Shown piece by piece: positions 57,087 through 64,000 of a stretch of DNA of 64,000 nucleotides. Below the pieces are notes generated by a model. That model did no database searches and had not been told where the DNA came from. It saw only the letters and a list, made by a program, of their open reading frames with translations. The translations under genes and the position numbers were made by a program. Numbering within the stretch: the stretch's first letter is position 1; every line of letters starts with the position of its first letter. Source of the DNA: DASSUC01 sp035649895 (lineage in GTDB: Bacteria; Actinomycetota; Actinomycetes; Mycobacteriales; Micromonosporaceae). Where the stretch lies: the NCBI GenBank assembly GCA_035649895.1, contig DASRIS010000186.1, positions 1 to 64,000 of the forward strand, in the 5' to 3' direction.

Positions 57087-57797
57087 TCAGTGCGGGCGGC
57101 GGGCGACGGCGAAGACGGACTGGCCGAACGGTGGGCGCACCAGGGTCTCGGCCGCCTTGGTGACCGGCAGGACCAGGGTGTCGTACCACTTGACCATCGG
57201 GCCCTCTTTGGGGGTGAGCTTGAACACTGAGGTGGCCATGTAGTAGCCGATGAGGCCCAGCGCGTTGGCGTAGTGAATCCGCTCGATGACCATGCCGGCG
57301 TCGGTGAGCGCGGCGGACAGCGTCTTGCGGGTGTAGCGGCGCACGTGACCGGTTGCGACGTCCACCGGCCCGAGGGCGAACGGGAACGCGGGGACGATCA
57401 GCACCACCGCACCGCCGGGGCGCACCAGGCGGGCCATGCTGCGCAGCGCGGTGACATCGTCGTCGATATGCTCAAGCACGTTGTACGACACGGCCGCGGT
57501 GTGGTTGCCCTCCTCGCTGGTTGGCAGCAGCATCTGCCGGACCTCGATGCCCGGGTACGGCGACAGCCGCTCCTTCAGCGCGAGCAGCCGGTCGTGGTCG
57601 GCCTCGGTGGCCGTGAACCGCGGAACGCGTTCGGCCCACTCCAGCGCGTAGTCGCCGAGGCCGCTGCCGATCTCGATCGGGTCATCGCCCAGGTACGGCA
57701 CCGCAAGCTCCACAAACCATCGACGGTGGTTGACTGCGGTGGCCAACCCCTCGAGCACCTCGGACTGGATCTGCTGGTCGCCGTTGATGTCTGCCAT
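57087..57797 (-). CDS. Class I SAM-dependent methyltransferase
   Basis: 236 codons from ATG 57797; an in-frame TTG at 57869 would add 24 residues, and the ribosome site does not decide. It begins ADINGDQQIQSEVLEGLATA. The Rossmann fold has PIEIGSGLGDYALEWAERVP (E/D-x-G-x-G), FTATEADHDRLLALKERL and AVSYNVLEHIDDDVTALRSM, then LVRPGGAVVLIVPAFPFALG. It is a small-molecule type, perhaps methylating a glycan or its lipid carrier. It is co-transcribed with the mannosyltransferase. Confidence 0.87.
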   Translation of the reverse strand: MADINGDQQIQSEVLEGLATAVNHRRWFVELAVPYLGDDPIEIGSGLGDYALEWAERVPRFTATEADHDRLLALKERLSPYPGIEVRQMLLPTSEEGNHTAAVSYNVLEHIDDDVTALRSMARLVRPGGAVVLIVPAFPFALGPVDVATGHVRRYTRKTLSAALTDAGMVIERIHYANALGLIGYYMATSVFKLTPKEGPMVKWYDTLVLPVTKAAETLVRPPFGQSVFAVARRPH

Positions 57798-57920
57798 AGC
57801 CTCGGATTCCGCCTCGTGCCGCGGGAGCCCGACCACCACCCGGGCGGGGACCCAGCGATAGTACGACAAGATCGTCTAATTGTCGCCCCGGCCTGGTGCC
57901 CCCGCAGGCCGTGCCCTGGT

Positions 57921-57926
57921 TAGGCT
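57921..57926 (+). promoter_or_regulatory. Putative leaderless -10 (TAGGCT) for the M24 peptidase
   Basis: TAGGCT ends 6 nt before GTG 57933, with no ribosome site between. Confidence 0.55.
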
Positions 57927-57932
57927 GTCGGG

Positions 57933-59057
57933 GTGGACGGCGCCGACCTCTACCCACCGGAGCGCCTCGACGCGGCCCAGCGGGCCACTGCGGCGGCTGG
58001 CCTGGACGCGCTGCTCATACCGCCGAGTGCAGACCTACGTTACCTGACCGGCTACCACGCGCACGCGCTGGAGCGGCTCACCCTGCTGGTGCTGCCGGCG
58101 CAGGGGGAGCCGACGCTGGTCGTGCCGCGGCTGGAGCGGCCCGCGGCCGAGGCCTCGCCCGCCCCGGCCACCGGCGTACGCATCGTGGACCACGCCGACG
58201 GCACCGACCCGTACCCGCTGGTTGTCGCCGCGCTCGGCGGCGCCGGTGCTGGCGCGGGAGTGCTGGGGCTGGGCAACCGGATGTGGGCCGAGCAGGTGCT
58301 GGCGCTGCGGGAGGCGCTGCCCGGCGCCCGGCAGCGGCTGGCCGGGCAGGTGCTGCGCGGGCTGCGGATGCGTAAGTCACCGGCTGAGGTGGCGGCCCTG
58401 CGCGAGGCGGGCGCGGCGATCGACACGGTGCACTCGCGGATGGGCCAGTGGCTGCTCCCGGGCCGCACCGAGGCGGAGGTTGCCGCGGACATCGCCGGCG
58501 CGATCCGCGACGCCGGACACTCCACAGTGGACTTCGTGGTCGTGGCATCCGGGCCGAACGGGGCGAGCCCGCACCACGGGACCTCCGACCGCGTGGTGGA
58601 GGCCGGCGACCCGGTGGTGGTGGACATCGGCGGCACCATGCCGTCGGGCTACTGCTCCGACTCCACCCGCACCTACCTGGCCGGCGGCCCGGCGCCGGCC
58701 GGCTTCACGGCGTACTACGCGGCGCTGCGCGAGGCCCAGGCAGCGGCGGTGGCCGCGGTGCGCCCGGGGGTCACCTGCGCGGCCGTGGACGCCGTCGCCC
58801 GCGACCTGCTCACCGAGGCCGGGTACGGCGAGGCGTTCCTGCACCGCACCGGGCACGGCATCGGGCTCGACGGCCACGAGGACCCGTACCTGGTGGCAGG
58901 CAACGACCTGCCGCTCGAGCCGGGGATGACCTTCTCCATCGAGCCGGGTGTCTACCTGGCCGGCCGGCACGGCGCCCGGATCGAGGACATCGTCGCCTGC
59001 ACGGAGACCGGCGTGGAGCGGCTCAACACGGTCTCCACCGAGCTGGTCACGCTCTGA
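57933..59057 (+). CDS. M24-family Xaa-Pro dipeptidase (PepE-like)
   Basis: 374 codons from GTG 57933. The N-terminal creatinase-like domain has LIPPSADLRYLTGYHAHALE. The pita-bread domain shows all five metal ligands: the two Asp in VVVDIGGTMPSGYCSDSTRT, His in FLHRTGHGIGLDGHEDPYL, and Glu in FSIEPGVYLAG and RIEDIVACTE. It cleaves dipeptides with proline at the second position in the cytoplasm. M. tuberculosis pepE lies beside the 5'-3' exonuclease gene; here ~11 kb of glycan genes separate the two. Confidence 0.93.
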   Translation: MDGADLYPPERLDAAQRATAAAGLDALLIPPSADLRYLTGYHAHALERLTLLVLPAQGEPTLVVPRLERPAAEASPAPATGVRIVDHADGTDPYPLVVAALGGAGAGAGVLGLGNRMWAEQVLALREALPGARQRLAGQVLRGLRMRKSPAEVAALREAGAAIDTVHSRMGQWLLPGRTEAEVAADIAGAIRDAGHSTVDFVVVASGPNGASPHHGTSDRVVEAGDPVVVDIGGTMPSGYCSDSTRTYLAGGPAPAGFTAYYAALREAQAAAVAAVRPGVTCAAVDAVARDLLTEAGYGEAFLHRTGHGIGLDGHEDPYLVAGNDLPLEPGMTFSIEPGVYLAGRHGARIEDIVACTETGVERLNTVSTELVTL

Positions 59058-59105
59058 CGCACCCGCGGCGGCTGCGTGGCACCGCCAGCCAGCCAGCGCC
59101 GCCGG

Positions 59106-59390
59106 TCAGATGGTCAGGTGCACTCCGAGTACGTCCTTGATGTGCGCCGGTCCGGACCTGTCGAGCTGCTTGGTGCCCGTCTTGACCTGGTGCAACGCGG
59201 TGCCGAGGCGGCCCGGTGCGGACTCGTAGACCTGCTGCGCACTGCCCCGGAAGATGGCCAGCTTGTTGGAGCGCTCAGCGAGGCCGACCAGGTGCGCGCC
59301 GATCAGCTTCTGGCACGAGGCGCACGGGGTGAGGTTCTCCGTACCGGTCGCTCCTCCCCGGTGGGCACCGTCCGCCGGCCCATCGACCAA
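59106..59390 (-). CDS. Small protein or fragment with a TPCASC motif (deaminase-like?)
   Basis: The frame from TTG 59390 to the stop at 59106 encodes ~94 residues: TENLTPCASCQKLIGAHLVG, LAERSNKLAIFRGSAQQVYE, SAPGRLGTALHQVKTGTKQL, DRSGPAHIKDVLGVHLTI. It looks like genuine protein. PCxxC is the second zinc motif of cytidine-deaminase-like folds, but the preceding HAE/CAE motif is not found upstream, where the DNA belongs to the divergent phosphatase gene. It may be a 5'-truncated remnant of a larger protein or a small zinc protein. Start uncertain; no good ribosome site. Confidence 0.45.
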   Translation of the reverse strand: MVDGPADGAHRGGATGTENLTPCASCQKLIGAHLVGLAERSNKLAIFRGSAQQVYESAPGRLGTALHQVKTGTKQLDRSGPAHIKDVLGVHLTI

Positions 59391-59406
59391 CGTGTAAATA
59401 TCTGGG

Positions 59407-59412
59407 TACGCT
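59407..59412 (+). promoter_or_regulatory. Putative -10 (TACGCT) for the Cof-type phosphatase
   Basis: TACGCT is 39 bp before GTG 59452; the leader has AAGGGAG 7 nt from the start. Confidence 0.4.
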
Positions 59413-59451
59413 GGGCTGCCGGCCCGCACCGGCCCCGAAGGGAGCGCGACA

Positions 59452-60360
59452 GTGTCCGTGCTGTACGTGACGGACCTGGACGGGACCCTGCTCGACCGCA
59501 CAGACCGGGTAGCCCCCGAGACGGTGGAGATCGTCAACAGTCTCGTCGCGGAGGGGCTGTGGTTCACGGTCGCTACCGCACGGGCGCCGCGGTCCGCGTT
59601 GCCACTGCTGGCCGGGCTGGACCTCCGGCTGCCGCTGGTGTTCATGAACGGCGCGCTCATCATCGACCCGGCCAGTGGCCAGACGGTCAGCCGCAACGTG
59701 CTGGCCGCCGGGTCCGCCCGGCGCGTCCTGGACCGCTACCTCGCCCACGGCCTGCGCCCCTTCGTGCACACCCTGGGCCCAGCTGGCGAGCAGCGCGTCC
59801 ACTACCAAGGGATCGGTAACGCGTGCGAGGAGGAGTACCTCAGCTCGCGCCTGGCGGCCGGGGACGACCGGTTCCGCCTGGTGCGTGACTTCGACGCGGC
59901 GCTCGACGAGGCGGTCCTGTCCCTGAACGTCATGGACCACCTGCACCGGCTGGACCCGCTCGCCCAGGCGCTCGGCGCTGACCCGGACGTCTTCACCCAC
60001 TTCGGACCGTCGATCCGCCGGCCCAGCTTCGCCTGGCTGGAGGTCTGCCACCCCCGTTCCAACAAGGGCGAGGCGGTGCGGTTCGTCAAGGAGCACGTCG
60101 GCGCCGACCGGCTCGTCTGCTTCGGTGACAACACCAACGACGTGGAGATGTTCGTCGCCGCCGACGAGAGCTACGCGGTGGCCAACGCCCACCCGAGGAC
60201 CAGGAGCGCGGCGAGCGGTGTCATCGGGGCCAACGACGCGCACGGCGTCGCGGTCTACCTGCAGACGGCGGTACGGCAGGCACGGGCTGCGCCGGGCGCT
60301 GTCACGCGGTCCGGCCGGGCAGCCTGTTCAGCATCCACCGGTGACCGAACGGGTCAATGA
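59452..60360 (+). CDS. Cof-type HAD phosphatase
   Basis: 302 codons from GTG 59452 with AAGGGAG upstream. Motif I is YVTDLDGTLLDRT, motif II TVATARAPRS, the Lys is in HPRSNKGEAVRFVKEHVG, and motif III/IV is CFGDNTNDVEMFVAADESY. The ~130-residue cap between motifs II and III places it in the Cof/SupH group, which dephosphorylates sugar phosphates and cofactors. The last ~20 residues overlap the convergent VOC gene by 59 bp and look like read-through sequence. Confidence 0.9.
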   Translation: MSVLYVTDLDGTLLDRTDRVAPETVEIVNSLVAEGLWFTVATARAPRSALPLLAGLDLRLPLVFMNGALIIDPASGQTVSRNVLAAGSARRVLDRYLAHGLRPFVHTLGPAGEQRVHYQGIGNACEEEYLSSRLAAGDDRFRLVRDFDAALDEAVLSLNVMDHLHRLDPLAQALGADPDVFTHFGPSIRRPSFAWLEVCHPRSNKGEAVRFVKEHVGADRLVCFGDNTNDVEMFVAADESYAVANAHPRTRSAASGVIGANDAHGVAVYLQTAVRQARAAPGAVTRSGRAACSASTGDRTGQ

Positions 60361-60742
60361 CCACGGCGACGCGGCCGTACGGCTGGTCGACCGGCTCGCG
60401 CTCCACCTCGGCGCCGTGCTCGCGGGCCCGGCGGACCGTGGCGTCCACGTCGTCGACCTGCGCGTGGATGGTGTGGCTGAAGGTGCGCCCGGCCCCAGTG
60501 GCGGCGGGTGGCTGCACCGGCACCTCCGTGCTGCCCTCGGAGATCATGAGCACGCCGTCGCCGAGGCCGACCTCGGCGTGGCCGATCGAGCCGTCCGGCA
60601 TCACGTACGGCTCGCCCCGCCGGTGCGCGCCGAGGACGTCCACGTACCAGTCGATCGCGCGCCGGGCGTCGTGCACCGCGATGTAGGGCGTCAGCGCCGG
60701 CGGCCACGCGATGCCGGCGTCACTGCTGGCTGTCTCGGTCAT
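60302..60742 (-). CDS. VOC/glyoxalase-family protein
   Basis: 146 codons from ATG 60742 with GGAGGAG close upstream. It reads PALTPYIAVHDARRAIDWYV, HAEVGLGDGVLMISEG, IHAQVDDVDATVRRAREHGA and VAVVIDPFGHRWMLN, the two beta-alpha-beta-beta-beta modules of the PhnB/glyoxalase-like group. Metal ligands are not fully conserved, so the reaction cannot be given; resistance, isomerase and demethylase roles are known in the superfamily. It is convergent with and overlaps the Cof phosphatase. Confidence 0.88.
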   Translation of the reverse strand: MTETASSDAGIAWPPALTPYIAVHDARRAIDWYVDVLGAHRRGEPYVMPDGSIGHAEVGLGDGVLMISEGSTEVPVQPPAATGAGRTFSHTIHAQVDDVDATVRRAREHGAEVEREPVDQPYGRVAVVIDPFGHRWMLNRLPGRTA

Positions 60743-60796
60743 CTCTCCTCCAGGTGCCTCTCTGCCCGACCTTACGACCATCGCCGACAACGGTCG

Positions 60797-60824
60797 CGGT
60801 ACCAGACAGACCGGTACCAGACAG
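60797..60824. repeat. Tandem 13-bp repeat between VOC gene and ABC exporter
   Basis: CGGTACCAGACAG occurs at 60797-60809 and 60812-60824 with a 15-bp period, in the 277-bp divergent gap. It may be an operator for either gene. The remainder of the gap, including frames open on both strands, shows no convincing small gene or RiPP precursor. Confidence 0.6.
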
Positions 60825-61019
60825 GGAGGCCAGGACTGCCGCTACGGCACGGTCTGGCTCGCTCTCGGCCAGCATCGGCGCCGGGACCGGGCAAGGTGGC
60901 TCGCCGTCTACCCGGCGATGCTCGCCCCGGTCGTGGTGGACATTCGGGCCGGGTGCCAGCCGGCTGCAAGCGGGCCGGTGTAGATCTGGTGGAAAACGAC
61001 CATCGACGAGGAGGGTGCA

Positions 61020-63065
61020 GTGTCGCAATCGTCTAGCAGGCGGATGCGAACGAGCGCCAGCAGGGGAGACCGGCGTGCCCGGCGGGGCGGGTCGGACGAG
61101 CAGCCGGAGAAGCCGGTATCGGCGCCGCCTGACGCTGCGTTCCCTGAGCTGATGGAAGAGCGGCCCACCGGTTCTGGATCGATGCGCCGGATGCCCCGGC
61201 TGTGCTGGACCGCCGTCTGTCTGGTGTGGGCCGCCGGTCGCCGCGAGTTTCTGGCCTCGTTGGTCCTGCGTGTCCTCACGGGCGGGCTTCTCGGCGCGAT
61301 CCTGCTACTCGGCGGCGGCATGCTAGCCAGTGTGCTGGCCGCCGATCGGGGCACCGCCGGTCTCGGCGAGGCCGTGCCCCGAGTGGTGCCGTTGATGCTC
61401 GCCATCGCCCTTAGCGCAGTGTTCGGCGCCGTGTCCCGGGAGCTGCACACCATTCTCGGCGGGCTGGTCGAACGGTACACGCAGGAACAGGTGGTAGCGG
61501 TCACCGCGGCGGTGGAGCTGGAGGTGTTCGAGGCGCCGATCTTCCACGACCGGCTCCTCCGGGCCGCCACCGGTGGCCAGCAGCGCCCGACACAGATCGT
61601 CGAGGGCCTGCTCGGACTGGTCGGCGCGGTGGTAGGTATCGTCGGGACAAGCGTTGCCTTGCTGGCCCTGCAACCGTGGCTGGTCCCAGTGACGATCGTG
61701 GCTGCGGTACCGCTGCTGGTCGCAGTCACCAGGGGCGGCGAGATACTGTTCGGGTTCTCCTGGTCGGTAACCGCCATGGAGCGGGAACGGGCCTACCTGT
61801 ACCACCTGCTCACCACGAAGGAGCCGGCCAAGGAGGTGCGCGCCTTTGGCTTGGGGAGCTTCCTGCGCGCCCGCCACGCCCAGCTGCATGCAGACTACCT
61901 GGCCGACCTGAGGCGTACCGCGTGGCGGCGGCTGTGGGTGTCGTTGCGGGGGACCGTGCTGATGCTGCTGGTGTTGGGTGCCGCGATAACCGGACTGCTG
62001 TGGCTGAGCGTCAGTGGCCGGATGGACCTGGCCGTGGCAGGCGTTGCCCTCGCCGCCACGGTCGTGTTCGCCGAGCGCCTCACCAATGGTGTCATGAGCG
62101 CCGGCCGGCTCTACGAGGCGGCGCGCTTCATCGAGGACTTTACGTCGTTTGTTGCGCTGAAGGCGGTTGTCGAGGCGCGGCGAGCCCGCCGGGCCGCCCC
62201 GGCCGGCTTCTCGACGCTGCGCGTCGAGGGCGTGAGCTTCACGTACCCGGCCGGGCACCAACCCGCGCTGCGCGACGTCACGATGGAGATCGTCCGGGGA
62301 CAGGTCGTGGCTCTGGTGGGGGAGAACGGGTCGGGAAAGACCACACTGGCGAAGCTGCTGTGCCGGCTGTATCGGCCGCAGCTCGGGCGCATCCTCTGGG
62401 ACGGAGTCGACATCGCCGATGTGGACGCCGACGGGCTGCGCGACTCCGTCGCGGTGATCTTTCAAGACTTCGTTCGGTACGCGTTGACGGCACGGACCAA
62501 TATCGGCGTGGGTCGCCACATCCGGCTGGACGACGAGACCTCCGTCCTGACCGCGGCCAAGCACGCGGGCGCAGACCAGTTCCTGGCGGCGCTGCCAGCC
62601 GGGTACGACACGATTCTTAGCGCGGAGTACGAGGGTGGCAAGGACCTGTCCGTCGGTCAGTGGCAGCGGGTGGCCCTCGCCCGCGCGTTCTTCCGCGATG
62701 CTCCGTTCATCATTCTGGACGAACCGACGGCCGCGCTCGACGCCCGTGCTGAGCACGACCTGTTCGAGGCGATCAGGTCACTGTGCCACGGACGGTCGGT
62801 GCTGCTGGTCTCGCACAGGTTCTCCAGTGTCCGCTCGGCCGACCACATATACGTCCTCGACGCCGGACGCATCATCGAACACGGCACCCACGACGAGCTG
62901 ATGACCTCGGCAGGCCGCTATGCCGAGCTGTTCACCCTGCAGGCATCGGCCTACCTGGCCCAGGGCGACGGACCCCGGCCGGACCGCTCCAACGGCAACG
63001 GGGCCCAGAGCAGCGGATCTGGACCAGCATACTTTGGCCTGCGTCAAGACCCGGCCAGCCAGTAG
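61020..63065 (+). CDS. ABC exporter, fused membrane and ATPase domains
   Basis: 681 codons from GTG 61020 with GAGGAGGG 6 nt upstream. A charged ~55-residue N-terminus precedes about six membrane segments (residues ~65-345). The ATPase has Walker A VGENGSGKTT, a Q-loop IFQDFVRYAL, signature LSVGQWQRVALARAF, Walker B FIILDEPTAALDA and H-loop VSHRFSSVRSAD. The LSVGQWQ variant is common in exporters linked to lanthipeptides and other RiPPs. No precursor or modifying enzyme is in the window. Convergent with the TPR regulator. Confidence 0.9.
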   Translation: MSQSSSRRMRTSASRGDRRARRGGSDEQPEKPVSAPPDAAFPELMEERPTGSGSMRRMPRLCWTAVCLVWAAGRREFLASLVLRVLTGGLLGAILLLGGGMLASVLAADRGTAGLGEAVPRVVPLMLAIALSAVFGAVSRELHTILGGLVERYTQEQVVAVTAAVELEVFEAPIFHDRLLRAATGGQQRPTQIVEGLLGLVGAVVGIVGTSVALLALQPWLVPVTIVAAVPLLVAVTRGGEILFGFSWSVTAMERERAYLYHLLTTKEPAKEVRAFGLGSFLRARHAQLHADYLADLRRTAWRRLWVSLRGTVLMLLVLGAAITGLLWLSVSGRMDLAVAGVALAATVVFAERLTNGVMSAGRLYEAARFIEDFTSFVALKAVVEARRARRAAPAGFSTLRVEGVSFTYPAGHQPALRDVTMEIVRGQVVALVGENGSGKTTLAKLLCRLYRPQLGRILWDGVDIADVDADGLRDSVAVIFQDFVRYALTARTNIGVGRHIRLDDETSVLTAAKHAGADQFLAALPAGYDTILSAEYEGGKDLSVGQWQRVALARAFFRDAPFIILDEPTAALDARAEHDLFEAIRSLCHGRSVLLVSHRFSSVRSADHIYVLDAGRIIEHGTHDELMTSAGRYAELFTLQASAYLAQGDGPRPDRSNGNGAQSSGSGPAYFGLRQDPASQ

Positions 63066-63093
63066 GAGCAGACGACGACCGCGCTTCCGCCGG

Positions 63094-64000
63094 TCACCGC
63101 GGGTCGCCGGCCCGGGTTAGCGGCTCGTCAAGCGTCCTCAGCGCGTCGACTGACCTGGCCGCCCATCGAGATAGGCCGAGGTCGCGGAAGAGCGAGAGGC
63201 AGGTACGGTACAGCGACCGTACCTGTGTCTGGTTGTCGAGCGACCGGTGCAGCGACGCGAGATCGTACGTGGTGAAGGCAACGCCGACTGGGTCGTCCAT
63301 CTCGCGGAACACGGCGAGGCCACACTGAAGACTCTTCAGCGCTGCGTCGGTGCTGCCCCGCTCACGTTCGGCCGCAGCCAGAGCGCGGCTGGCCATAGCG
63401 CCGCCACGCCAGTCGCCATGCTCACGGAAGACCCGGAGAGCGGCATCCAGATGCGCGGCGCTGTCGTCCACGCGCCCCTGTCCGCGTTCGGCATATCCGA
63501 GGAAGAGCAGCGTGTACGCCTCCGACATCCAGTCACACTGGTCCCGGAAGACCGGAAGACACTGGTCGAGCGCGACTGTGGCCTCCGCATACCGGCCGTG
63601 TTGCTGGTACGCGAACCCCAGCGCACGTCGCGTGTACGCCAGCCACAGCTGGTCGCCCTTGTTGGCGAAGATGTCGCTCACCTGCGCGTAACACTCGACG
63701 GCCTCGGGGAGCTGCTCCAGGGCGACCAGCACGCTGCCCATGCTGAACAGCGCCGCAGCCTGCCAGCCGAGGTGGCCGATGTCACGGAAGAGGCGCAGGC
63801 TCTCGCCCAGCGTATGGCGGGCGGCGTCCAGCCGGCCCTGTGCCCGGTATATGTTGCCCAGACCTGCCAACATCATCGAGCGCCAGCGGTGGTCGTCGAG
63901 CTCGTTGAGGATCGTGCTGCAGGCTTCCAGGTCCGCGACGACCGCACCCCACGGATCGGTCCTTCCGTGAAGGACGGCCGGCTCGCCGTCAACGGTCAAT
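63094..64000 (-). CDS. C-terminal TPR part of an AfsR/STAND-like regulator (5' end outside window)
   Basis: The frame is open to the window edge; ~301 residues are seen. They form at least six TPR-like helical pairs with a ~40-residue period: LAGLGNIYRAQGRLDAARHT, FSMGSVLVALEQLPEAVECY, RALGFAYQQHGRYAEATVAL, LFLGYAERGQGRVDDSAAHL and YDLASLHRSLDNQTQVRSLY. This matches the C-terminal sensor part of SARP/AfsR- or LuxR-type STAND regulators in actinomycetes. The NTPase and DNA-binding parts would lie beyond 64000. It ends 28 bp from the convergent ABC exporter gene. Confidence 0.75.
   Translation of the reverse strand, partial: LTVDGEPAVLHGRTDPWGAVVADLEACSTILNELDDHRWRSMMLAGLGNIYRAQGRLDAARHTLGESLRLFRDIGHLGWQAAALFSMGSVLVALEQLPEAVECYAQVSDIFANKGDQLWLAYTRRALGFAYQQHGRYAEATVALDQCLPVFRDQCDWMSEAYTLLFLGYAERGQGRVDDSAAHLDAALRVFREHGDWRGGAMASRALAAAERERGSTDAALKSLQCGLAVFREMDDPVGVAFTTYDLASLHRSLDNQTQVRSLYRTCLSLFRDLGLSRWAARSVDALRTLDEPLTRAGDPR

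Noticed and set aside
60720..61028. Minus-strand frame of ~102 codons upstream of the ABC exporter
   Set aside because: Arg/Pro/His-rich translation, no ribosome site and no conserved pattern; treated as non-coding, as are the plus-strand frames there.

Overview
The window is very GC-rich with strong third-position GC bias, many GTG starts and a complete Pup-proteasome locus, so it comes from an actinomycete. The gene set (DUF3866, XRE-TPR regulator, long PrcA tail, GH63/ROK locus, AfsR-like TPR protein) suggests a Micromonosporaceae-type genome; this is inferred from content, with no rRNA to confirm it. No rRNA, tRNA, CRISPR array or transposase was seen.

Layout. 0-1.1 kb: the 3' end of metH. 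1.1-8.4 kb: an accessory block with an XRE-TPR regulator, a two-gene NLR-like conflict operon (Trypco1 protein plus trypsin-STAND-WD40 protein), a BrnT/BrnA-like toxin-antitoxin pair, and several broken genes (5'-truncated hemerythrin, frameshifted DinB, frameshifted coiled-coil protein, 3' remnant of a ROK gene). 8.4-15.4 kb: a divergent ROK regulator and a sugar ABC importer operon ending in a GH63-type hydrolase, with a clear palindromic operator between them. 15.4-16.9 kb: metallopeptidase lipoprotein and HAD phosphatase. 17-22.3 kb (minus strand): a LuxR-type two-component system followed by a MacB-type ABC transporter.

22.4-46.8 kb is a conserved actinobacterial core: RecB-like nuclease, site-2 protease, TrmI, ferredoxin, ARC/Mpa, Dop, Pup, PrcB, PrcA, PafA, PafB, PafC, TatA, TatC, a diacylglycerol kinase-like gene, HelY, an MHYT protein and a 5'-3' exonuclease. 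Pup ends in Gln, so Dop must deamidate it before PafA ligates it to substrates; ARC ends in the proteasome-docking QYL and feeds PrcBA; PafBC is the linked WYL regulator pair.

47-57.8 kb is a polysaccharide locus (two GT4 glycosyltransferases, flippase, O-antigen ligase, a WlbA/WlbD/WlbE-like amino-sugar cassette, PIG-V-like mannosyltransferase, methyltransferase). It lies between the exonuclease and an M24 peptidase that are near neighbours in Mycobacterium tuberculosis, so it looks like an interposed block. 57.9-64 kb: M24 peptidase, Cof-type phosphatase, VOC protein, an RiPP-style ABC exporter and the C-terminal TPR part of an AfsR/STAND-like regulator running off the edge.

A recurring feature is a TANNNT -10 hexamer ending 6-7 nt before the start codon. 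It suggests many leaderless mRNAs here and was used to choose several starts.
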